Part shown: in pieces, positions 7,851 through 13,366 of the stretch
Position numbering within the stretch: the stretch's first letter is position 1
Layout: each line of letters opens with the position of its first letter
NCBI GenBank assembly: GCA_014796735.1
Contig: JAAVIG010000127.1
Location: 1-22,776 of the forward strand
Length of the DNA stretch: 22,776 bases
Reading direction: 5' to 3'
Source of the DNA: Oscillospiraceae bacterium
Lineage (GTDB): Bacteria > Bacillota > Clostridia > Oscillospirales > Ruminococcaceae
Translations under genes and position numbers: made by a program
The notes under the pieces: model-generated
The model's database searches: none
What the model saw: only the letters and a program-made list of their open reading frames with translations
Told to the model about the DNA's origin: nothing

Positions 7851-7880
7851 TTTCCCGTCGGCTTTGCAGCCGACGGGAAA
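7851..7880 (+). promoter_or_regulatory. Perfect 13-bp leader hairpin before the BTAD regulator
   Basis: TTTCCCGTCGGCT (7851-7863) and AGCCGACGGGAAA (7868-7880) are perfect reverse complements around the loop TTGC. It lies within the predicted untranslated leader, about 20 bases after the expected transcription start and 49 before the ATG. Only an A-run follows, so it is not a standard intrinsic terminator on the + strand. An mRNA-stabilising stem, an attenuator partner or a protein-binding site are possible. Confidence 0.6.
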
Positions 7881-7929
7881 AATCCGCACGGATAAAAGTA
7901 AATTTCAGCGGGAAGAGAAGGTAATCCTA

Positions 7930-9120
7930 ATGAATAAGCTTAAAATAGCGATGTTCGGCGAGTTTTCGGTAACGTATAAGGATAATACCGTCAGCGAGCA
8001 CTCCAAAAGATCAAAAAAGCTGTGGCTTTTGCTCCAGTACCTTGTTGTACATCACAACAGAGCGGTTGCGCAGTCGGAGCTTATCGACATTCTCAGCCGC
8101 GAGGACGAGGGCGTGAATCCCACCAGTGCTCTTAAAACGCAGATACACCGTTTAAGAGATATTCTGTCGGAATTGGGCTGTGAGACGCCGATTATAGTGT
8201 GCATAAACGGCGCATACAGCATAAATTCCGAGATCGAGCTGGAGATCGACGCGGAGGAATTTGAAAAGGCGTTTAAGGAAGCATCCTCAAATGAAGACCC
8301 CGATGAAAAGCTCAGTCTTATTTTAAACGCGGTCAATTTATATACGGGGGATTTTTTGGCAAAGGCCGCCTACGAATCATGGGTAGTGCCCTTGAACACA
8401 TATTACCGCTCGGTGTACAGCAAGGCGGTGCATATAGCGGTGGAGCTGCTGAGCACTATGGGAAAGCTTCACGATATTATCGCCATTTGCAGCAAGGCGT
8501 CGGCGATCAACCCTTACGACGAGTTTGTGCATTACAGTCATATCAAGGCGTTGGCGGAGCTGGGGGATCAGGAAAGCGCAAAGCGGCAGTATGAAACCGT
8601 AACTCATCTTATGATGACAAAATTCGGTATCAGTCCCTCAAAAGAGCTTATAGAGCTTTACGATACCGCCATTAAATCCAAAAAGAGCGTTAAATCGGAT
8701 ATTGACGCGGTAATTTCCGATCTGCTGGAGCAAAGACAGGTAAGCGGCGCGTTTTTCTGCGAGTATCAGATATTCAAGCATTTGTATCAGCTTGAAATAC
8801 GCGACGCTCAGAGAACGGGAGCCAGCATAAACATCTGCCTTTTGACGGTAAACGGCTCGGACGGAGAGATGCCCGCGCAAAACCCGCTGAATAAAGCAAT
8901 GCAAAGGCTTCAGGACTGCGTTTCCCGCTCCTTAAGAGGAAGCGACATTTTCTCACGGTACAGTGTGAGTCAGTTTGTTATAATGCTTTCCAATACCAAC
9001 GAGCAAACGGGCGATCTGATAATGAAGCGTATCGAAAAAGCCTTTAAGCGTGAAAATACCAATAAGGATATAGAGCTTAGCTATACCTTTAAAACCACAA
9101 GAAGAAATGAATATGACTAA
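7930..9120 (+). CDS. BTAD-domain transcriptional regulator with degenerate GGDEF-like C-terminus
   Basis: A 396-residue cytoplasmic protein. Residues 1-100 form an OmpR/SARP-like winged helix (KLKIAMFGEFSV, then SKRSKKLWLLLQYLVVHHNRAV and LKTQIHRLRDILSELG). Residues about 107-247 are a bacterial transcriptional activator (BTAD) helical-repeat domain (FLAKAAYESWVVPLNTYYRSVY, AINPYDEFVHYSHIKALAELGDQESAKRQY). Residues about 272-390 resemble a GGDEF fold: EYQIFKHLYQLEIRDAQR, then RGSDIFSRYSVSQFVIML, in which YSVSQF stands where GGDEF should be, so cyclase activity is unlikely. The ATG at 7930 follows AGAAGG and lies downstream of a promoter at 7795-7823; an in-frame start 49 codons earlier would precede that promoter. 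The gene overlaps the next one by 14 bases. Targets are unknown. Confidence 0.85.
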   Translation: MNKLKIAMFGEFSVTYKDNTVSEHSKRSKKLWLLLQYLVVHHNRAVAQSELIDILSREDEGVNPTSALKTQIHRLRDILSELGCETPIIVCINGAYSINSEIELEIDAEEFEKAFKEASSNEDPDEKLSLILNAVNLYTGDFLAKAAYESWVVPLNTYYRSVYSKAVHIAVELLSTMGKLHDIIAICSKASAINPYDEFVHYSHIKALAELGDQESAKRQYETVTHLMMTKFGISPSKELIELYDTAIKSKKSVKSDIDAVISDLLEQRQVSGAFFCEYQIFKHLYQLEIRDAQRTGASINICLLTVNGSDGEMPAQNPLNKAMQRLQDCVSRSLRGSDIFSRYSVSQFVIMLSNTNEQTGDLIMKRIEKAFKRENTNKDIELSYTFKTTRRNEYD

Positions 9121-9934
9121 TACCTATCTTATAAAAAAAATAATCATACCGACATTTATTACAGCCGCATTTGCTTTTACCTTATGCGGCTGTGTTGATA
9201 TTTCAAACAGGGAGTTCATTCCCGAAATCACCTCGCAGGAGGAAGAAAACGCGGGAGTGGGCGGGATTCTGCTTATAACCGATACGGAAAGCGAAACCGA
9301 CGAATTGACTCAAAGCATGCCGAGCCGTCCCGAAAATGTAACCGAGCTGTCCTTTTCTCCCGAACAGCAGTCCTTTATAGACTCCTGCCTTTTTATGGGC
9401 GACAGTATCTGTTCGGGGCTTGGAGCAAACGGCTTGGTTGAAAGCTGCTACGCAAAAGCGGGAGTTGCGGCGCGGAATATAGAAGAGTTTACTTTTGAAC
9501 ACGGCGGCGCGCAGGTCGAGCCGCTGACTGCGATAGTTAACAGCGGAAAGAAAAACCTTGTTTTTATTATGGGCATGAACGATGTCAATATAGAAAATCC
9601 CGAGGAGTTTACAGTCTATTACGACAGCTTTTTGTCGCGGGTGGAGGCGCTTTGTCCCGACGCTTCTCTTTATGTGCTGTCAATCACCCCCGTTACCGAG
9701 GACAGCAGCTTTTGTTATAACTATGAAATAGACGGCTTTAACGATGTGCTGAAGGATATGATAACAAATTCAAGCTCTGCCGCAAGGCATTTTGTGGATA
9801 TTTCGGTAAGTCTTAAAAACGCCGACGGTAATCTGATGCCGGAGTACACGGCAGCGGCGGACGGGGTTCATTTGGTGAAAGCGGCGTATTACGATATACT
9901 TTATTCGCTTTGTGAGGGAGCGGGGGTAAGGTAG
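9107..9934 (+). CDS. SGNH/GDSL-type hydrolase lipoprotein
   Basis: A 275-residue exported protein. A hydrophobic signal (residues 8-28) ends in L-C-G-C, a lipobox with Cys29 as the lipidated residue. A short acidic, Ser/Glu-rich linker follows to about residue 85. The catalytic domain has MGDSICSG (block I, nucleophile Ser100), a glycine in the AGVAARN block, GMNDVN (block III, Asn158) and DGVHL (Asp252 and His255). Such enzymes are often acetyl esterases acting on polysaccharides, or O-acetyl esterases of cell-wall polymers; the substrate here is not known. Its start lies inside the 3' end of the regulator gene (14-base overlap) with only a weak AAGAAG site, so translation is probably coupled. 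A second ATG two codons on is equally possible. Confidence 0.85.
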   Translation: MNMTNTYLIKKIIIPTFITAAFAFTLCGCVDISNREFIPEITSQEEENAGVGGILLITDTESETDELTQSMPSRPENVTELSFSPEQQSFIDSCLFMGDSICSGLGANGLVESCYAKAGVAARNIEEFTFEHGGAQVEPLTAIVNSGKKNLVFIMGMNDVNIENPEEFTVYYDSFLSRVEALCPDASLYVLSITPVTEDSSFCYNYEIDGFNDVLKDMITNSSSAARHFVDISVSLKNADGNLMPEYTAAADGVHLVKAAYYDILYSLCEGAGVR

Positions 9935-9947
9935 AAAAAAGAAAAAG

Positions 9948-9981
9948 AAAAAAAAAGCGGCGAAGCCGCAAATGTTTTTTT
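9948..9981. terminator. Bidirectional terminator-like hairpin after the SGNH gene
   Basis: Nine A (9948-9956), then GCGGC-GAA-GCCGC (9957-9969), then AAATG and seven T (9975-9981). On the + strand the T-run is five bases away from the stem; on the - strand the stem is followed directly by nine T, so it is the stronger terminator in that direction although no minus gene is seen just before it. Confidence 0.6.
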
Positions 9982-9983
9982 CG

Positions 9984-10034
9984 CTTCCTTTTTGCACTGC
10001 AAAAAGGAAGTGGGGTGTGGGGCAAAGCCCCACA
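9984..10034. repeat. Two further perfect palindromes next to the terminator
   Basis: CTTCCTTTTTGCA (9984-9996) and TGCAAAAAGGAAG (9998-10010) are perfect 13-base arms around one C. Directly after, TGTGGGGC (10016-10023) and GCCCCACA (10027-10034) form an 8-bp stem with loop AAA. A GGC-GAA-GCC stem within outer GAAGC/GCTTC follows at 10059-10081. With the 9957-9969 hairpin this is a string of palindromes sharing the core GGC(G/A)AAGCC, the look of a dispersed intergenic repeat. Confidence 0.6.
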
Positions 10035-10129
10035 AAGTGAGTAATTTAAACTTACACAGAAGCAGGCGAAGCCGCCGCTTCGGGCGTTGACATATGTGTT
10101 AACGATTAGGCAGCGAGGAGGAACGAAAA

Positions 10130-10534
10130 ATGCAAGCACTTGTTGTTGTAAAATCGGTTATATTGAATCACAAACTTAAAAAAGCTTTGCTTATCCGCCG
10201 CAGTCCCAATGACGAAGACGGCGGATTCTGGGAAAGCGCGGGCGGTAAGGTTGAGGAGGGGGAAACCCTTGAAAACGCAATTATAAGAGAGGTATTTGAG
10301 GAAACGGGACTTAATGTTGTTCCCGAAAAGCTTTTGTATGCGTCTTTGGACGAAATCGGCGGAAAAAAGATAATCTTTATCGTTTATCTGTGTTCCACCT
10401 CAGAGGAAAGGGCTGTTTTGAGCAGGGAACATACGGAATACCGCTGGGTGGATAAGAACGAATGTAAGGAGCTGCTGTGCGGAGGGATAGCCGAAGACTA
10501 TCTTAAAAACGGAGTGTATGAGATAGAATGGTAA
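10130..10534 (+). CDS. Nudix hydrolase (MutT-like)
   Basis: A 134-residue single-domain protein. The full Nudix box is present from about residue 39: G, KVEEG, E, TLENAII, REVFEETGL. The N-terminal strand (VVVKSVILNHKLKKALLIRRS) and FWESAGGKVEEGE are typical of MutT/ADP-sugar-type members; the SAGGKVE wording differs from the usual PGGK. Substrate unknown; an 8-oxo-dGTP-type house-cleaning role is possible. AGGAGGA (10116-10122) stands 7 bases before the ATG. The stop TAA is itself the first three bases of the inverted-repeat element that follows, so the insertion defines the very end of the gene. It is distinct from the Nudix gene near 3 kb. Confidence 0.88.
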   Translation: MQALVVVKSVILNHKLKKALLIRRSPNDEDGGFWESAGGKVEEGETLENAIIREVFEETGLNVVPEKLLYASLDEIGGKKIIFIVYLCSTSEERAVLSREHTEYRWVDKNECKELLCGGIAEDYLKNGVYEIEW

Positions 10535-10639
10535 TACTAATCTCTGTTTTGACGGTAGACAAAATATAACAAAGTCTACCGTCAAAACAGAGTTACACCC
10601 TAAACACTAATCCAACAGTTTTAAAAGGGATTAGTATTA
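10532..10639. repeat. MITE-like 108-bp inverted-repeat element
   Basis: Outer arms TAATACTAATC (10532-10542) and GATTAGTATTA (10629-10639) are perfect 11-base inverted repeats. Inside are a perfect 19-bp hairpin, 10542-10560 with 10574-10592 (arms around CTCTGTTTTGACGG), with an A-rich 13-base loop, and a second hairpin ACTAATCC (10606-10613) with GGATTAGT (10628-10635). No coding capacity. A related shorter copy lies at 17129-17175. Looks like a small non-autonomous mobile or folding repeat; target-site duplication is not clear. Confidence 0.65.
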
Positions 10640-10702
10640 AATGCTTCAACAGGCATTGTCGGTGCGATAAAAGTCGTTCGGAACGGCTTGAAACAATATA
10701 TT

Positions 10703-10752
10703 AAAGGACTGCCGCAGGCGACCGAAAAGGTCAGGAGCGGCAGTCCTTTTTT
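10703..10752. terminator. Intrinsic terminator at the end of the deacetylase gene
   Basis: AAAGGACTGCCGC (10703-10715) pairs perfectly with GCGGCAGTCCTTT (10737-10749), with an inner GACC/GGTC stem, followed by a T-run to 10752 on the + strand. It starts 10 bases past the stop of the minus-strand deacetylase gene and can also end + strand transcripts from the Nudix gene. Confidence 0.8.
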
Positions 10753-10761
10753 ATTATACCG

Positions 10762-12159
10762 TTATTTTATCTCCTCATTGATCCTCGAGGCAGCCTGTGT
10801 GGTAGTTGCGGAGGTGGTCTGCGGAGGAGCGGTGGTTTGCGCCGCTGTCGTTGTAGCGGGCGGCACGGTAGTAGTCACGGCAGGGGTCGTAGTTGTTGCG
10901 GTCGGTGTGGTGGCGGCAGCGGTGGAAGTAAATGGCTGACCCGCTTTCACATCGCCGAAGAAATTATCCGCGGTGGTGATCGAGCCTACCGGAGGCTCCG
11001 ACGATACGGAGGCCGAGCCGCTGTTTGAGACATTCCCCTCCGATGCTTCGGTCTCAAACATACTTTCGTCAATAACTCCGCTTATGCCGTTTCCGTTATC
11101 GGGTGCTGCCTGTTCGCCGTAAGGCGTGGTTACAGAGGCGTTGTCTCCCGCGCCCTCTCTTTCCGCCACTATAATAAGGTTTTCCACCGCTTCTTTAAGC
11201 TCCTCAAAGGAGGCCTCTTCGATCGCCGCCATATGCTCCTCGTCAAGCAAAGGCCCGGTGCGCTGTAAAAGCTGCGGTGTAGCGCCGCCGGTCAAATTGT
11301 AAATTTCCTGCATGGTGAGATTCTGCCTGAATATTTCCATAGCCTCATCAAGAAGGCGATTGTCGGAATACTTTGCTGCGGGAAGCAAAGCGGAAACGTC
11401 ATATATCTGCAAGCCACTGTTATCTATATGGTAGCTGTCGAAGTAAACCAAATCGGAAACCTTTACAAAGCTGAATCCTTTTTGCTTAAGCTTGGTCAGC
11501 ACTTCGGGCAAAGCTTGCGACGTGTTTTCCAGATCGTTGTGAAACAGCAGGATAGACCCCGACTCGGTTTTTGAGACCACTCTCTCGATTATGGTGTCCG
11601 CGTCCGGCTCCTGCCAGTCGATGCTGTCCACCGACCATTGGATCATTTTCATTCCCATGCCCTCAATGGTGCTTACGGTGTTGTCATCGTACTCGCCGTA
11701 GGGCGCGCGGTAAATTTTCGGCTCCTCGCCGGTTATCATCTTGATCTTTCTGCTGCACTCTCTTGTGTCCTCGATCAGATCGTTGATGTTTATCCCCTCT
11801 ACATGGGGATGCATATCGGAGTGATTTCCTATTTCGTGCCCCGCTTGGTACATTTTCTTAACGTCCTCGGGGTACTTATCGCAAAATTCGCCCGTTACAA
11901 AAAAAGTAGCCGTGGCGTTGGCGTCCTTAAGGAGCGATAAAAGCAGATCGGTGTTGGAATTCCCCCAAGCGCAGTCAAAGGTAAGGGCAATGTGATTGTC
12001 CGCACGGGAAACGGCGTAGATCGGCACCTTTTTTTCGGCTGCGACTACCTTGCTTCCCTTGGCGACCGCCATAACTATCATCGCGATTACCGTCAAAGCC
12101 GCCAATACTATTATAACGGTACGAAGAAGCTTTTTTCTTGATGTGGTATAAGTAAACAT
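10762..12159 (-). CDS. Membrane-anchored polysaccharide deacetylase (NodB domain) with Thr/Pro-rich tail
   Basis: A 465-residue protein. Short basic N-terminus, then one membrane helix (about 11-32), so the rest is outside the cell. Residues 55-235 are the NodB domain: TFDCAWGN (Asp62), HSDMH (metal-binding His113 and His117), RAPYGEY (151-157), WSVDSIDW and LLFHND (His207). The TFDxAWGN wording is like PdaB/PdaA-type sporulation and peptidoglycan deacetylases, so cell-wall N-acetyl groups are the likely target. Residues 240-340 are helical and unrecognised; 410-457 are almost only Thr, Ala and Pro. The start at 12159 follows AGGAAG; a longer frame reaching 12384 would overlap the fba promoter and is rejected. 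Divergent from fba. Confidence 0.88.
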   Translation of the reverse strand: MFTYTTSRKKLLRTVIIVLAALTVIAMIVMAVAKGSKVVAAEKKVPIYAVSRADNHIALTFDCAWGNSNTDLLLSLLKDANATATFFVTGEFCDKYPEDVKKMYQAGHEIGNHSDMHPHVEGININDLIEDTRECSRKIKMITGEEPKIYRAPYGEYDDNTVSTIEGMGMKMIQWSVDSIDWQEPDADTIIERVVSKTESGSILLFHNDLENTSQALPEVLTKLKQKGFSFVKVSDLVYFDSYHIDNSGLQIYDVSALLPAAKYSDNRLLDEAMEIFRQNLTMQEIYNLTGGATPQLLQRTGPLLDEEHMAAIEEASFEELKEAVENLIIVAEREGAGDNASVTTPYGEQAAPDNGNGISGVIDESMFETEASEGNVSNSGSASVSSEPPVGSITTADNFFGDVKAGQPFTSTAAATTPTATTTTPAVTTTVPPATTTAAQTTAPPQTTSATTTQAASRINEEIK

Positions 12160-12250
12160 TTTCGTCTCTTCCTTTCTGTGTATACCTATGAGAACGGGCT
12201 CTGATAGATTGTATGTACAGCAGGACAGGAATAGAACATGACAAGTCGAA

Positions 12251-12266
12251 AATTGAAAATTCAATT
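12251..12266. promoter_or_regulatory. Operator-like palindrome upstream of fba promoter
   Basis: AATTGAA-AA-TTCAATT, 7-base arms, 8 bases before the fba -35 element and between the divergent deacetylase and fba genes. AT-rich, so it may be chance. Confidence 0.25.
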
Positions 12267-12274
12267 TGAAAATC

Positions 12275-12303
12275 TTGCCTTTTTTATAAAAATATGTTAC
12301 AAT
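12275..12303 (+). promoter_or_regulatory. Sigma-A type promoter of fba
   Basis: TTGCCT (12275-12280), 17-base spacer, TACAAT (12298-12303). A leader of about 60 bases follows, containing an 8-bp hairpin GCCGATTT (12325-12332) with AAATCGGC (12345-12352) just before the ribosome site AAAGGA. Confidence 0.65.
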
Positions 12304-12368
12304 ATAAAAAGGTAAATTTTTTATGCCGATTTGCCTTAAGGGAAAAATCGGCGGAAAGGAAAATAAAT

Positions 12369-13232
12369 ATGTTAGTATCGGCAAAGGAAATGCTCAATAA
12401 GGCTCGCGACGGAAAGTACGCCGTAGGTCAGTTCAACATCAACAACTTAGAGTGGACAAAATCCGTTCTGCTTACCGCTCAGGAATTGCAGTCACCCGTT
12501 ATCCTCGGCGTGTCAGAGGGCGCGGGAAAGTATATGTGCGGCTACAAGACCGTAGTAGGCATGGTCAACGGTATGCTGGAGGAGCTTAAGATCACCGTTC
12601 CCGTAGCTCTCCACTTGGATCACGGCTCCTACGAGGGCGCGATGAAGTGTATCGAAGCGGGATTCTCTTCCGTAATGTTCGACGGCTCCCATTATCCTAT
12701 CGCGGAAAATATCGAAAAGACCACCGAGCTTGTTAAGATATGCAATGACAAGGGCTTGTCCATTGAAGCAGAGGTAGGCTCTATCGGCGGCGAGGAAGAC
12801 GGCGTTGTAGGCATGGGCGAGTGCGCCGACCCCAACGAGTGCAAGCAGATAGCCGATCTGGGCGTTACAATGCTGGCTGCGGGTATCGGCAATATTCACG
12901 GCAAGTACCCCGAAAACTGGGCGGGCTTAAGCTTTGATACCCTTGCGGCAGTCAAGGAAAAGGTAGGCGATATGCCTCTGGTTCTCCACGGCGGCACGGG
13001 TATTCCCGAGGAAATGATCAAAAAAGCTATCTCCCTCGGAGTTGCTAAGATCAACGTTAATACCGAGTGCCAGCTTTCCTTTGCGGACGCTACAAGAAAG
13101 TATATCGAGGCGGGCAAGGACTTGGAAGGCAAGGGCTTTGACCCCCGCAAGCTGCTTGCGCCCGGCGCGGAAGCTATCAAGGCTACCGTTAAGGAAAAAA
13201 TGGAGCTGTTCGGTTCTGTGGGCAAGGCTTGA
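12369..13232 (+). CDS. fba: Class II fructose-1,6-bisphosphate aldolase
   Basis: A 287-residue cytoplasmic zinc aldolase cleaving fructose-1,6-bisphosphate to dihydroxyacetone phosphate and glyceraldehyde-3-phosphate. Seen: GQFNINN (20-26), LHLDHGS with catalytic Asp84 and zinc ligand His85, EAEVGSIGGEEDG (133-145), GNIHGKYP with His178, VLHGGTGI with His207, and KINVNTE (228-234). The length and these blocks match FbaA/FbaB-type enzymes of Firmicutes; tagatose-bisphosphate aldolases (GatY/KbaY) are the close alternative. The ATG at 12369 lies 8 bases after AAAGGA; an in-frame ATG at 12294 is inside the promoter. The protein has a high-expression look in its codon use (many GGC, AAG, GTT, ATC). 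Confidence 0.93.
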   Translation: MLVSAKEMLNKARDGKYAVGQFNINNLEWTKSVLLTAQELQSPVILGVSEGAGKYMCGYKTVVGMVNGMLEELKITVPVALHLDHGSYEGAMKCIEAGFSSVMFDGSHYPIAENIEKTTELVKICNDKGLSIEAEVGSIGGEEDGVVGMGECADPNECKQIADLGVTMLAAGIGNIHGKYPENWAGLSFDTLAAVKEKVGDMPLVLHGGTGIPEEMIKKAISLGVAKINVNTECQLSFADATRKYIEAGKDLEGKGFDPRKLLAPGAEAIKATVKEKMELFGSVGKA

Positions 13233-13265
13233 AAAAATTCATAACGCATAATTTATAATTTACCG

Positions 13266-13309
13266 ATCACCGTTTTGACATCATATAAAATCAATGTCAA
13301 AGCGGTGAT
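13266..13309. repeat. 16-bp inverted repeat between fba and the GH3 gene
   Basis: ATCACCGTTTTGACAT (13266-13281) and ATGTCAAAGCGGTGAT (13294-13309) pair over 16 bases with a single G-T wobble, around a 12-base AT-rich loop. No T-run follows, so it is not a standard terminator. It may still mark the end of the fba transcript or be a small palindromic element. The other bases of this 134-base gap show nothing clear. Confidence 0.6.
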
Positions 13310-13366
13310 TGATATATACGCACCGCTGCAACAAAGCAAACAAATATTTCCGAAAGGACGGTCTCT

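Noticed and set aside
7783..7929. In-frame extension of the BTAD regulator by 49 codons
   Set aside because: It begins before the predicted promoter and runs through the leader hairpin; the ATG at 7930 has a ribosome site and fits the domain start.
9935..10130. CRISPR-like or tandem repeat array
   Set aside because: The palindromes differ from one another and have no regular unit length or unique spacers.
10688..10939. Val/Ala-rich open frame on the plus strand
   Set aside because: It is the reverse of the Thr/Ala/Pro-coding tail of the deacetylase and starts in a terminator stem.
12160..12384. In-frame upstream extension of the deacetylase gene by 75 codons
   Set aside because: It would run across the fba promoter and start codon, has no ribosome site, and the extra residues look like translated AT-rich spacer. 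AGGAAG before 12159 supports the shorter start.
13275..13280. TTGACA as a -35 element for the GH3 gene
   Set aside because: No -10-like hexamer lies 16-18 bases downstream; the hexamer is part of the inverted-repeat arm.
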